DNA from: Gordius sp. MW1
Lineage: Eukaryota > Nematomorpha > Gordioida > Gordea > Gordiidae
Direction of reading: 5' to 3'
Assembly: GCA_964036665.1 (NCBI GenBank)
Contig: OZ038532.1
Coordinates: forward strand, 10,620,537-10,684,536
DNA length: 64,000 bases
Of the stretch, positions 45,936 to 57,984 are shown in pieces (positions within the stretch are counted from its first letter, which is position 1; the number at the start of each line of letters is the position of its first letter). Under the pieces are notes generated by a model that saw only the letters and a program-made list of their open reading frames with translations, was not told the DNA's origin and did no database searches. The position numbers and the translations under genes were made by a program.

Positions 45936-46649
45936 TTCTTAGCGTAAGAATTTGAATTTTAATAAATATATTTCATAAACCTTATGCATGCGTTAAAAAT
46001 TTTTTTGGAAACGCCACCATATTAAACGGCGAGATACCGTGTCTCACACTTTCTCCAAGTTGAAAGGACCATGTGTAGGTTTCTTCTCTTTTCCCATATT
46101 TATCCATTATTTGCCTAAGTGCGATTGTCGGTTGGGCCACAAATTTGAATTGGTTAGCCGTTACTTCCAACTAGTGTTGTAAAAACGGCTGGCTGGTTTT
46201 TCCCAGCGTATTGCTAAGCTTAGTTGTTGGCGTTTTTTTTCACCCAACCTTTTCAGTGTTAGGTGAATTTTCTTGGGAGGGCTTTGGCGTTTGGCGTTTT
46301 CGTAAAAAACACCCAAAGCGTTTTGGGTGTTTTTTTTGGGGGCACCTTTGGCGTTTAGGTTTGGGTGTATTATACAGCTAAAGGGTTTGGGTGGATAATA
46401 TTATTAACCTTTTGGTTTGGTTTTGGTCGTTTTGGGTTGGGCATGCAAATATATCAATTTGTTTATATTGTTCATCATATTTGTATATTTAGATTTAGGT
46501 AATGAACTTTTAATTTAAGAAAATAAAAATAAATGTATCATGACGTCAGTAAATTCAGTAAATTATAATTAATTATTATGCATTATAGAAGTAGGGACTG
46601 AATTAATATGTTTATTTATGCAAAAAATTTGTGAAGATTTGCCACCCCC

Positions 46650-47790
46650 CCCCCTTATTTTTTACCCTCTTTCTCACCTGGGGAGGAACGGCGGGCAGGT
46701 GGGGTGTTTGCCCCCCCCCCTAATTTTTTACCCTCTTTCTTAAGCGGGGGAGAGGGGGGTGTTTTGCACCCCCCCCCCCTAATTTTTTACCCTCTTTCTG
46801 ATGTGGGGGAGAGGGGGGCATGGGGGGTGTTTTGCCCCCCCCCCTAATTTTTACCCTCTTTCTGATGCGAGGGAGAGGGGGGGGCAGGGGGTGTTTTGCC
46901 CCCCCCCCCCCCCCACCTAATTTTTTACCCTCTTTCTGATGTGGGGGAGAGGGGGGGCATGGGGGGTGTATTGCCTCCCCCCCCTAATTTTTTGCCCTCT
47001 TTCTGATGCGAGGGAGAAGGGGGCAGGGGGGTGTTTTGCCCCCCCCCTAATTTTTTACCCTCTTTCTGATGCGGGGGGGGGCAGGGGGGTGTTTTGCCCC
47101 CCCCCTAATTTTTTACCCTCTTTCTGATGTGGGGGGGAGGGGGGCATGGGAAGTGTTTTGCCCCCCCCCCCTAATTTTTTACCCTCTTTCTGATGCGAGG
47201 GAGAGGGGGGGGCAGGGCGTGTTTTGCCCCCCCCCCCTTAATTTTTTACCCTTTTTCTGATGCGGGGGAGAGGGGGGGCAGGGGGGTGTTTTGCCCCCTC
47301 CCCCCTAATTTTTTACCCTCTTTCTTAAGTGGGGGAGAGGGGGGCAGGGGGTGTTTTGTCCCCCCCCCCTAATTTTTTTATCCTATTTCTAATGCGGGGG
47401 AGAGGGGGGCATGGGGGTGTTTTGCCCCCCCCCCTCTAATTTTTTACCCTCTTTTTGATGTGGAAGAGAGGGGGGGGCATAGGGGGTGTTTTGCCCCCCC
47501 CCCTAATTTTTTATCCTCTTTCTAATGCGGGGGAGAGGGGGGCATGGGGGGTGTTTTGCCCCCCCCCCTATTTTTTACCCTCTTTCTGATGCGAGGGAGA
47601 GGGGGGTGGCAGGGGGTGTTTTGCCCTCCCCTACCTTTTTTACCCTCTTTCTGATGCGGGGGAGAGGGGGAGGGCATGGGGGGTGTTTTGCCCCCCCCTT
47701 ATTTTTTACCCTCTTTCTGATGCCGGGGGGAGGGGGGGGGGTGAATCGCCCCTCTTCTTATTTTTTATTCTCTTTCTCACCGGGGGGGGC
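46650..47790 (+). repeat. G/C minisatellite, left arm
   Basis: About 18 units of 55-70 bp: CCCCCCCTAATTTTTTACCC, TCTTTCTGATGCGGGGGAGA, then GGGGGGCA-GGGGGGTGTTTTG. Homopolymer lengths vary from unit to unit. Open frames (Phe-Ala-Pro-Pro-Pro) are a by-product of the repeat. Confidence 0.9.
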
Positions 47791-47814
47791 CGAAAAGCCC
47801 TTTTTAACCCTTTC

Positions 47815-48095
47815 AAAATATTTTTGTGAATTTTTGCGGTCACGGTGGTGACAAATGTCATAATCAACATTTTCTATTGAAATTAATATTTTTTTTTGAA
47901 AATAGGCTTATTATATTTATGTTCTACTATTATAAAAAATATTTTTGGGAAGATTTGCGGTCACAGTGGTGACAAATGTCTTAATCAACATTTTCTATTG
48001 AAATTTTTTTTTTTTTGAAAGTTGACTTATTATATGACAAAGATTTTCTAATATTTGAAAATATATTTTTGAAGATTTGCGGTCAACAATTGTCT
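47815..48095 (+). repeat. three ~130 bp tandem repeats at the centre of the foldback
   Basis: Each contains TTTGCGGTCA, GACAAATGTC, TTAATCAACATTTTCTATTG and a poly-T stretch. The third copy is shortened. The remaining centre, 48100-49070, is AT-rich without recognisable content. Confidence 0.65.
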
Positions 48096-49079
48096 TAATA
48101 TACCATATCAATTAAAATAAATTTTTTAATTTAACTTCATTTAAGAATAAGCTGTATTATTAAATATAATAGAAATCTTACCAATTTAAAAAAATTTGCC
48201 ATCATGGGTAAGTAAGTTTTACTATTTAAGTTATCTGGGCATTTAATGGAAAAACTTAAGGTATTTTCAAAAAGCATATCATGCTATTAATTACTATTCT
48301 TTCACAAGGCACCAACACTCTATACGTCCTGTTGACTTAGACCTCGCGTTTACAATGCTTATAAGGATAATAAAAAAATCGGACTTTTCTGAGTAACAAA
48401 AATGAGTTAAGCATCTTAATTTAAATTATTGCTTATTATTTAATAAGAAACCTAATTTTCTAATTGCTTATGACTTAATTCGCAGTTGACATAATAAAAA
48501 AAGTTTAATTTTCATTAATTTTATTTATAATAATATGATTCGCAACTTCTACATACCTTGATATGTTACGTTAAAAAAGAAATGAATGTAAAATGATGTA
48601 ATAAAGAGCCTAGCCAGCCCACGCCACACCATGCCTTGTTGTGCCATTTTTTTATATATTTAGTTTAGTACTTAACTTAAATCTGATAGGTTGCGCATGC
48701 ATTGCAACGAGAGAAGGGAGAGAGAGGGTGGATTAGTACATGAACATGTACATGCTACATGGGAGTGGTGATATGTTGAGTCGCGCGGGATGCCGTTCTC
48801 TCATATTGAAAATATAGTTTAATAAATATAAAATAAAAGGGATATTATATAATTAATAAGTCTTTATCTTTTACAAGAGGCGAGGAATTCAAAATATATT
48901 TAAATTAAATTTTGTGATAAAAATTGCTATTGCCGGGAATATTTAAATGGGGGTCTGTTAGCTGTCATTAATTTAGAATGAATTAATATATTAATTTTTA
49001 ATTGAAGGATTGAATTCAAAATCTGCTCTCGAATGGCCAGATAAATCTCATTTTATAATCGTTTTCTATTTATTGAAAA

Positions 49080-50060
49080 CACCACACCTGCACCCCTCTC
49101 CCCCGCATCAGAAAGAGGGTAAAAAATTAGGGGGGGGGGGGGCAAAACTACCCCCATGCCCCCCCCCTCTCACCCGCATTAGAAAGAGGGTAAAAAATTA
49201 GGGGGGGGGGGCAAAACACCCCCTGCCCTCCTTCTCCCTCGCATCAGAAAGAGGGTAAAAAATTGGGGGGGGGGCAAAACAACCCCCCTGCCCCCCCCCC
49301 CCTCTCCCCCACATTGGAAAGAGGGTAAAAAATAAGGGGGGGGGCAAAACACCCCCCATGCCTCCCTCTCCCCCGCATTAAAAGAGGGTAAAAAATTAGG
49401 GGGGGGGGCAAAACACCCCCCATGCCCCCCTCTCCCCTGCATTAGAAAGAGGATAAAAAATTAGGGGGGGGGGGTGGGCAAAACACCCCTTGCCCCCCTT
49501 CTCCCTCGCATCAGAAAGAGGGTAAAAAATTGGGGGGGGGGGGCAAAACACCCCCCATGCCCCCCCCCCTCTCCCCCGGATCAGAAAGAGGGTAAAAAAT
49601 TAGGGGGGGGGGCAAAACATCCCCCATGCCCCCCTCTCCCCCGCATTAAAAAGAGGGTAAAAAACTAGGGGGGGGGCAAAACACCCCCCTGCCCCCCTCT
49701 CCCCCGCATTAGAAAGAGGATAAAAAATTAGGGGGGGGGGCAAAACACCCCCTGCCCCCCCTCTTCCTCGCATCAGAAAGAGGGTAAAAAATTGGGGGGG
49801 GGGCAAAACACCCCCCATGCCCCCCCCCCTCTTCCCCGGACCAGAAAGAGGGTAAAAAATTAGGGGGGGGGCAAACACCCCCTATGCCCCCCCTCTCCCC
49901 CACATCAGAAAGAGGGTAAAAAATTAGGGGGGGGGGCAAAACACCCCCCTCTCCCCCGCATCAGAAAGAGGGTAAAAAATAAGGGGGGGGGCAAACACCC
50001 CACCTGCCCGCCGTTCCTCCCCAGGTGAGAAAGAGGGTAAAAAATAAGGGGGGGGGGGCA
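49080..50060 (-). repeat. G/C minisatellite, right arm
   Basis: Reverse-complement counterpart of 46650-47790 with about 15 units. Spacing between successive GAAAGAGGGTAAAAAA words is about 58-71 bp. Confidence 0.9.
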
Positions 50061-51860
50061 AATCTTCACAAATTTTTCTTCATAAATAAAACATATTAAT
50101 TCACTACCTACTTCTATAATGCATATTGCATAATAATTAACTATAATTTACTGAATTTACTAGATTGTGACGTCATAATACATTTATTTTTATTTTCTTA
50201 AATTAAAAGTTTATTACCTAAATCTAAATACACAAATATGATGAACAATATAAACAAATTGATATATTTGCATGCCCAACCCAAAACGACCAAAACCAAA
50301 CCAAAAGGTTAATAATATTATCCACCCAAACCCTTTAGCTGTTTAATACACCCAAACCTAAACGCCAAAGGTGCCCCCAAAATTTTGGGTGTTTTTTACG
50401 AAAAAGCCAAACGCCAAAGCCCTCCCAAGAAAATTCACCTAACACTGAAAAGGTTGGGTGAAAAAAAACGCCAACGCTTGCAGGCAACCAATAGAAACCC
50501 TTGGTTTTTTACAACACTACTTCCAACCTTATTACTATGTTTTCATAAGTTTCAAGTAGTGGCAAATAAGCTTGATACTATTGTAATTGCCGCACTACTG
50601 ACTCTCCTCTACCTTTGAATAAGGGCTTATTCGTTCTTGATTTCCACTGATTAATTCTCTCTTCTTCCAAAATATTAAAGAGGTTCGTCAAGGTCATGAC
50701 TTTCTTTTCCCGGCATCATACCCATGCTTTCATATGGATTTCCCCAGGGCCATTATTCTTTCCCTTTTACATTTTGTTCATTTATGTACGTGCTTCATCA
50801 TTCTGAACGAGTTTGACCTTAGTTATGTTTGGCTCACTGTCAATAAGGGAATCTTTGTCATTTGCATTACTTACAAGTTCGTGAGAATATCCTTTTTACC
50901 TTTTCATCACAACCTTAGGCTTAAATAAGATTTGACCCTCATCGTTTTCCCCTATTTAAAAAACTCCGGCATCGCAACTTTCCTTCTCCAATATCTTGGC
51001 TAATTTGTACTTAAGTTTGTTGCTTCCTTTATGATCCAGTTTATTTGCTCTCGATGCAAGCAGCATTCTCCTTTATTGCGCGACTTTTTTGTGGCTCTCT
51101 TTGCCTCCCTATATTATTCATAACCTCCGACTTTTAAGATTAATGGTACCTTCTGTATAGAATTATTTTTTTCTATGAAATCTATTTTAACTTGCCTTCT
51201 TTGAACTTCCTAGAACATGAACCGCCGCTTCTTTCCACACACCACGTCTATATTCCAAACTAACATTCTGGCACCCAAGTGGAGGCCTTCTAATCATTTA
51301 TCGTTAGACCACGTATAGCAATTCATAACCAATTCAAGGTTTAAAAATCTTTCTACTGCCCGCAAATATTTTCTTTTTATCTATAACAAGTGGACGATAT
51401 TAAAACGATTTCTTATTCCAGTATTACTTTGCAATTTTTGATTCTCCATAAATCCTTTCACCGTATAAGCAGATAGTCAATTTGTCTAAATGCTTTCTAT
51501 TTCTATAAGTCACAATATGATTTTTGAGCATTTTAAAGTAAGTGTTAACGAGCGGTATGACATATCCTTGAGATATTTTAAAATTGACTGTATTTAAATT
51601 TATTTTTGAGCTAATTATCCTTGTTCTTCAGTCCATCTCCATGACGACCATGATATTGTTCGTACCTGAGACTAACTTTTCCTACTTGGGAGTTGAAGTC
51701 TACCTCAATACTTAGCTTTTATTCCTGTGGTATTCCTTACATTACCTTTTCAAATGAATCGAAGATTTTCTTTGTACTTGAACGATTTTCTTAGCAGGAT
51801 ACCGGCCCCGTTTCTATGATTTGGTAACCCATTGCAGAATAACTTGTATTTTTTTTTAAC

Positions 51861-53157
51861 TTCTTAGCTTTAAGAATGCAGGCGAATTACGATTTATTAT
51901 GCGCAAAAATTACAAATGTATTAATAGAAGGCTTTTGTAGTGACACCGCAAAGGCAGGGATGGAAAATTTGTTTTCTCTTCAATGACAAGGAGGTGTTAG
52001 TAAAGTAAAAACGTTCTATTAGCTTATTAGTTTGTTGTTCGCACGCCATAGTTGATAATCATGGTGGCCGAGTCATTATTGCTTTGGGTGTTAATCAATG
52101 ATGATATGCTATCCAATGTTTAAGTAAGATATTTTTTCAGGGTTTCTTTCAGAAAAAATTACCGGGGGGGCATTTTCAACTTCCGGGGGGGGGGGTGAAA
52201 ATTTTTTTAATTGCTAAACCATTCTGTGTAATATTTACTGATTTTTATTGGTGATATAAGTGATATAAGTGATATATAAATAGATACATACACGTATAAT
52301 CATTAAATAATTTATGACTTCATGATGGAATTGAGTTCATGCTTCCTTCAATCAAAACTCTCCGGGGGGCATTTGGAACACCCCCCCCCCCGTGCTCCCC
52401 CCTGAAAGAAACCTTGTTTTTATTGTAATCGCAATCGGCCATAATTTAAAACGGTTGTGATGAGAAACGTTGATGTTAGTTGCCCGTCCTTTGAATATGA
52501 CTATTAGTGCAGTGTAATTATATAAACTGACTTGCCAAACGCGTAGTCTGAGCTTATTACAAGAGGCCATCTAGATGTTAAATTATGTTGCCCTAGTTTT
52601 AAATTGTTATTGTGAATACTGACATGCGGAAAAGTGGACAATTTGGGGAGGCAAACATAGTAATCGCTAATATCAATTGGTGTGTAGTAGGCATCAAAGT
52701 TGTCAGCTTAATAGCAACCAGGTAGGTAGGCAGCTTTAATAATTTTGTTCGCAGCACATAGTGACACATTCTGATTGAGGTTAGGTCCATTGAAGGGTTG
52801 GTTGCTACATCTTGTTTATGACTTCGGCAGTGTGGCATTTGATGATAAAAAATGGTGCCAAAAAATTTGATTGTTGTTTTATTTGATTAAGAGATGACGC
52901 CGATACTAAGGGGAGTCTAAGGGGGGAGTCAAACACCGGCGGCTCTCCCCAAAAGCGGGTCACCAATTTGGTGGAGGGGTTTTATAAACTGGCAAAAAAC
53001 AAACACTATGTTTGATAAATTGTGGATATTTACCTACAGTTTTAGTTAAATATGAATGTAAATATTTTTATTGTTTCTAATACACTATTTGTGCCTATAT
53101 TTTTGCTACTTTGACGTGTATCCATTTAACGCATGATTTAAAATTCAAAATTTTAAA
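51861..53157. other. intergenic region 5' of LANCL-like gene
   Basis: No supported gene. It holds one MITE (52138-52416) and AT-rich sequence. The promoter of the LANCL-like gene should lie near its right end. Confidence 0.4.
52138..52416. mobile_element. 279 bp MITE (CAGGGTTTCTTTCAG ends)
   Basis: CAGGGTTTCTTTCAG and CTGAAAGAAACCTTG are inverted with one mismatch. CCGGGGGG-type tracts lie near both ends. The flanks are T-rich (TATTTTTT and TTTTTATT), so the target duplication is uncertain. A hAT-like MITE is likely from the CAG start. Confidence 0.7.
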
Positions 53158-54575
53158 ATGACCAATCGATATTTTTGTAACACTTTAGTTGCTAATGTAT
53201 GTTAGTTTCAATGATTATAATATAATTGCCATAGAACGATGAAAATCAAAAACTCGAAAAATTATTTTTAAAGGTGTACGACCTGTATGAGATTCAGTTC
53301 GAAAAGGAAAAGGTTGATCAAACAAATATATCCTTATACACAGGATTATCTGGTAAACGGTTTTATATTTTAAAATAAATTAATTTAGGACATGCTTTAT
53401 TATACATTGATATGTACGTTGTCTTATCTAATACAAAGCATAAAGACTCTTATATAAAGGAAGAATTAGGAAAAAGATTGAATGTTAATTCTGAAAATTT
53501 AAGTCAAAAATGTATTATTAAAGCCTTAGATTTCATTGAGAAGGCATTGGTCAAATATGAATCTTGCAAAGTGGAACATACAAAAATTTCTTTTTTAAAC
53601 AGTTATGCAGGAGTGTTTGCATTAGGAGCTGTTGCATTCTTTTTGAGAAATGAATTTGACAAGTGTATATTAAATATTAATAGGTAGGAAGTTGAATAAA
53701 TTATGATTTATGTTTTTAATTTGAATTTTAAATTCAGCATCATTTTGAGCTGTATATATTTTAACATCATTGCCATCCATTTTAATAATAAAATTTTATT
53801 ATCAGATTGTTAGAAATTGGCCTTAAATTTATTAAGGAGCAAAAAATGGAAAACAGGCCCAGTGACATTCCTAATGAAATTCTATATGGCAAAGCAGGCT
53901 ACCTATCAGCTCTTTTGTACATATGGCAACAATTTTACAGTGAAAACCATAGTAATACACATCTTCTATCTGTATAATATTAATTTAAAAGGTCAAATAT
54001 AAGAATTTTATTTAAAGATTTAATACTTAATCTTTAAATTTAGAGATAACATCTGAATCACAAACGAATAGTGGAATTTTAGATAAAAATATGAAGTTAT
54101 CCATTATAGCATTAATCAAAAAGGTATTCAAAAATACACCAAAATTTTTTTTATTGCATTATAAAATTATGTTTAGATATCACTGATTATAATAAATGAC
54201 GGTCAAATATATTTGACTTTTAAAAAACTACATATCCCCCTTATGTATGAATGGCATGGTAAGGAATATTTGGGAGCTGCTCATGGAACATTTGGTATTC
54301 TTTACGTATTATTAATTGTAAGACTTTTTTTAATAATACTCACATGACCTATTCTCTATTTATAAATAGATCCATATTTATTAATATAGGTAGCAAAGTT
54401 GCACCTGTTGGAAGATAATGAAATATCACTTATAAAACAATCATTAGATCATTTATTGAAACTTCAATTTCCTTCCGGTAATTTTCCCTCTTCCGGTCCT
54501 ATTGGATCTGATAAATTAGTTCAATGGTGCCATGGAGCACCTGGAGTCATTTACACATGTTTGGCTGCTGCAGAA
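53158..54575 (+). CDS. LANCL1: LanC-like protein (LANCL), 5' seven exons
   Basis: Exons: 53158-53196 (ATG), 53274-53352, 53389-53683, 53806-53951, 54044-54123, 54177-54317 and 54390-54575. All are GT-AG and phase-consistent, about 322 codons. Family marks: MTNRYFCN start, SLYTGLSGHALLYI, PNEILYGKAGYLSALLYI, MYEWHGKEYLGAAHGTFG and LVQWCHGAPGVIY. The Cys of WCHG is one of three zinc ligands; the Cys-His pair in the later LCHG motif should be in the next exon. LANCL proteins are cytosolic, bind glutathione and add it to dehydroamino acids in damaged proteins. Introns are as short as 36 bp. About 80 C-terminal residues are not found before the repeat zone at 54690. The symbol is by family; LANCL1, 2 and 3 are not distinguished. 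Confidence 0.88.
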
Positions 54576-54689
54576 GTATATATTCTGTTCTTATAATTTA
54601 CGTTAAATATTATGCCTTACCATAACATTAGATTGCATAATTAAATTTATTAATATGTTGAATTAATTTTAAAAAATTTGACCTCTTCT

Positions 54690-55115
54690 ATGAAAAATTA
54701 AACTTTTTTGACCAACCATCTCCGATTTGAATAAGTTTTGGTGAGGGTGTATGCCTCGTATATTATAATAATTTTTGGCCACTTTGGGCCAATACTTTTT
54801 AAAGTTATGGACGTTCAAAGGGCTAAAATCACGCTCGGCGCATTTTAATTACTATTTTAACCAATTTTGAAAGTAATCGGGCGATCCTCTTGATTTTTCG
54901 TGTATTTTGTTCTTAAAAAATTCTATCTAAATAATTTAACAAAAAACCCCAAAATTTTTGCGGTTAATTTTTTGTGCCCTAATTAGTAAAAAATTATCTA
55001 ATTCGACCCCATATGAATTCACCACTTTCATAATGGCATTCCTTTATGACTCACTATCAATCGTCAAAAGTTTGGGACTGGCTACGAGATAGTCAAGAAT
55101 TCGAAAATTACATTT
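54690..55115 (+). repeat. 430 bp inverted repeat, left copy
   Basis: Contains GGGCCAATACTTTTTAAAGT, GGACGTTCAAAGGGCTAAAA and CGTCAAAAGTTTGGGACTGG. The same order in complement is at 63320-63765, at roughly 70% identity by eye. It starts directly after the last recognised LANCL exon. I do not recognise the element. Confidence 0.7.
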
Positions 55116-55498
55116 CAACATGGCGATATAATCTATTATAAAAGAACATATTACGATGTTTGCTGTTTATTAACTTGCAAATTTGTCAAGAAAACAAGGT
55201 AAAAAGGACTAGAAATGATCTTTCCGCGCGCTGGGCTATTGTCCACCTTATAAAATGACTTTAATTTTACTTGAAATAAAAAACGGTCACAACTAGCAAA
55301 TATTTTTTTTCAGGATGGATTTGCTGTTTTAAGCAATTATAACTTCATGTTTATATTTTTTTCAACCTCACATCGATTTTAACCTACCCCTGTATTATTT
55401 AGCGTGAAATTCTAAATTTGATTTTAGAACTCAGACAATAGTCCTTCGCGTCGAAGGAAGATCAACATTGAAACTCATTTTTACTCCTATATTATTTA

Positions 55499-55830
55499 TT
55501 AATTGCTATGCAATTTATGGGCTCGTTTTTGGTTGTCCGTTGTCCGTTGATGTCCGTCCGTTTACCCTTCTATTTGCATTGGGTATATTAGGTTATCGAT
55601 TTTTAATTGCTGTCCGTCCGTCCCGTCCGTCCGTTCGTTTTTAATTGCTATGCAATTTATGGGCTCGTTTGTCCGTCCGTCCGTCCCGTCCGTCCGTCGT
55701 CCATCCGTCCGTCGTCCATCCACCAAGTTATTGGCGCCAGCTTTTTTTAAATTAAATTAATATATTAATTGCTATGCAATTTATGGGCTCGTTTTTGGTT
55801 GTCCGTTGTCCACCAAGTTATTGGCGCCAG
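55499..55830 (+). repeat. truncated GTCCGTCC modules
   Basis: Three starts of ATTGCTATGCAATTTATGGG with short GTCCGTCC runs, two followed by CACCAAGTTATTGGCGCCAG. They look like successive partial copies or slippage products. Confidence 0.65.
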
Positions 55831-55832
55831 CT

Positions 55833-56440
55833 TTAATTAAATTAATATTTTGTTCTTGTTAATACCATTGATAATATGACTTTTTGACCGTCCACAGGCT
55901 ACTGACCATTGTAAAAAATTACCATTGGCCAAATAAATCGAAATTTTTTGTTCGTTTTTGAATAGGTTAACATTGATAATAATTACCCTATGCCCTCCAC
56001 TACAAGGGCCTATGCCTCTACTGATACGGGTCCCTGTTAATTAAATTAATATTTTGTTCTTGTTAATACCATTGATAATATGACTTTTTGACCGTCCGCA
56101 GGCTACTGACCATTGAAAAAAATTACCATTGGCCAAATAAATCGAAATTTTTTTCGTTTTCGAATTGATTAACATTGATAATTACCCTATGCCCTCCACT
56201 ACAAGGGCCTATGCCTCTACTGATACGGGTCCCTGTTAATTAAATTAATATTTTGTTCTTGTTAATACCATTGATAATATGACTTTTTGACCGTCCGCAG
56301 GCTACTGACCATTGAAAAAAATTACCATTGGCCAAATAAATCGAAATTTTTTTTCGTTTTCGAATAGGTTAACATTGATAATTACCCTATGCCCTCCACT
56401 ACAAGGGCCTATGCCTCTACTGATTTGGGTCCCTGTGCTC
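55833..56440 (+). repeat. three ~202 bp tandem repeats
   Basis: Starts at about 55833, 56036 and 56237 with TTAATTAAATTAATATTTTG. Each unit includes a GGCCAATGGTCA-family piece (ACCGTCCGCAGGCTACTGAC) and CCTATGCCCTCCACTACAAG. Copies differ at few positions, so the duplication is recent. Partial copies occur at 57985-58190 and 62940-63110. Confidence 0.8.
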
Positions 56441-56569
56441 CTACAAAAGTTTTAATTGCTAGGCAATTTATGGGCTCACTTTCCATTCCGAATGTCTTGT
56501 CACGCTTTTTTTAACAGTATAGATATTGCTATTATTAATTTAACTAGTTTTTAGGTTAAAATCCCGGTT

Positions 56570-57450
56570 AATTAACCAGTTTTTGGGTTCGAGACCCGGG
56601 TTTTTTTTTGACTATTATGATTGTTCCTGTTACTACCAATGCTACTATAACTTTTTAGTCCGCTGGCTACTGACCGATGGAAAAAATTTGGCCAAAATGT
56701 GAATCGGAATTATTTTTTTCGTTTTTTTGACTATTATGATTGTTCCTGTTACTACCAATGCTATTACAACTTTTTATCCGTCCGCTGGCTACTGACCGAT
56801 GGAAAAAATGACCATTGGCCAAAATGTGAATCGGAATTATTTTTTTCGTTTTCTATTATGATTGTTCCTGTTACTACCAATGCTATTATAACTTTTTGGC
56901 CGTCCGCTGGCTCCTGACCGATGGAAAAAATGACCATTGGCCAAAATGTGAATCGAAATTATTTTTTTCGTTTTTTTTACTATTATGATTGTTCCTGTTA
57001 CTACCATTGCTATTATGACTTTTTGGCCATCCGCTGGCTGCTGACCAATGGAATAAAATGACCATTGGCCAAAATGTGATTCGAAAATTTTTTTTCTCGT
57101 TTTTTTTGACTTTTATGAATTTATTTCCACTTTTACCGTGTCCTGGCTGCTGACCAATGGAAAAAAATGACCATTGGCCAAAATGTGAATCGAAATTATT
57201 TTTTTCGTTTTTTTTTGACTATTATGATTGTTCCTGTTACTACCATTGCTATTATGACTTTTTGGCCGTCCGCTGGCTGCTGACCAATGCAAAAAAATGA
57301 CCATTGGCCAAAGTGAGCATCAAAATTTTTTTTTCCGTTTTTTTTGGCTATCATTGACTTATAGAGTATCTGTTGGTACTGACCAATGGAAAAAAATCAC
57401 CATTGGCTAAATTTTTGATTTTTTTAATTAAAATTGTTCAAATTCAACAA
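56570..57450 (-). repeat. tandem GGCCAATGGTCA units, third array
   Basis: About seven units in the minus orientation, ending with the GAGTATCTGTTGGTACTGAC variant and the start of the unique palindrome segment (TTGTTCAAATTCAACAAAAA). Confidence 0.8.
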
Positions 57451-57647
57451 AAAATTTCTCCCAATTCAATTGGTTAACATCGATAATTACTCTATGCTCT
57501 CCCCTACAAAGGCCTATACCTCTACTTATATGGTTCCCCGTGCCCCTACAAAGGCTGGCTCTACTAATGTGAGTTCGAATCCCGGAGAGGGCAATTTTTG
57601 TTAATTAAATCGAAAATTTGTATTAATTGCTATGCAATTTTAATAAT

Positions 57648-57842
57648 TAACTAATTATTTTACATTTAATACCCCCCCCCCCCGCCTATAGGCATTCTCA
57701 CCCCTTCCCACCTTTCTCGCCCATAAATTGCATAGCAAATATGATACATTTATACGGAGTGTAGATGAGTTCACCCTTCCCTTCCCCACTCCCCTTCCCC
57801 CTTCCCCCTTTCCGCGAGGGCCGAAGGCCGAGTTTTTTACCA
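57648..57842 (-). repeat. hairpin module, copy 4
   Basis: Minus orientation, CGAGGGCCGAAGGCCGAG at its border (one stem base lost) and CCCATAAATTGCATAGCAAA inside. A pol III B-box-like GAGTTCGAATCCCGGAGAGG lies just before, at about 57570. Confidence 0.65.
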
Positions 57843-57984
57843 TGTATCCTTTATAAATTTGAAAGCTGAAAAAAAAACATTATAATATTTAATTCATTAT
57901 ACCGCCATCTAGAAATATTAATTGCTATGCAATTTATGGACTCGTTTTTGGTTGTCCGTTGATGTCCGTTGTCCGTCCATTACC

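Larger units (their letters stand above)
46172..50519. mobile_element. 4.35 kb giant foldback hAT-like element
   Basis: The ends are TAGTGTTGTAAAAA and TTTTTTACAACACTA, with a perfect 8 bp target duplication CTTCCAAC (46164-46171, 50520-50527). Each arm holds about 450 bp of matched unique sequence (AACCTTTTGGTTTGGTTTTG against its complement) and a minisatellite: about 18 units in the left arm (46650-47790) and 15 in the right (49080-50060). Units of about 65 bp carry GAAAGAGGGTAAAAAATTAG, runs of 7-14 G, and CCCCTCTCCCCCGCATCA. The 1.3 kb centre is AT-rich with three tandem repeats of about 130 bp. No transposase is present, so it must have been moved in trans. Confidence 0.9.
42425..51860 (-). 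mobile_element. decayed RTE-type LINE copy B in four pieces
   Basis: Pieces 42425-42914, 45252-45654, 45945-46163 and 50528-51860 line up in order with the good LINE, from C-terminus (CGTAACACGAGTCGTC, about 42503) through RT (CAGCTAAGCGCTTTGACTGC, 45389) to the endonuclease end (ATACCGGCCCCGTTTCTATG, 51800). Three later insertions account for the gaps. A 78 bp segment of the RT region is duplicated in tandem at 45461-45617. Heavily mutated, no coding capacity. Confidence 0.8.

Noticed and set aside
46939..49939. Several 60-110 codon frames with FAPPPxIFYPLS repeats
   Set aside because: Translation of the ~65 bp minisatellite; homopolymer lengths vary freely, so no frame is maintained.
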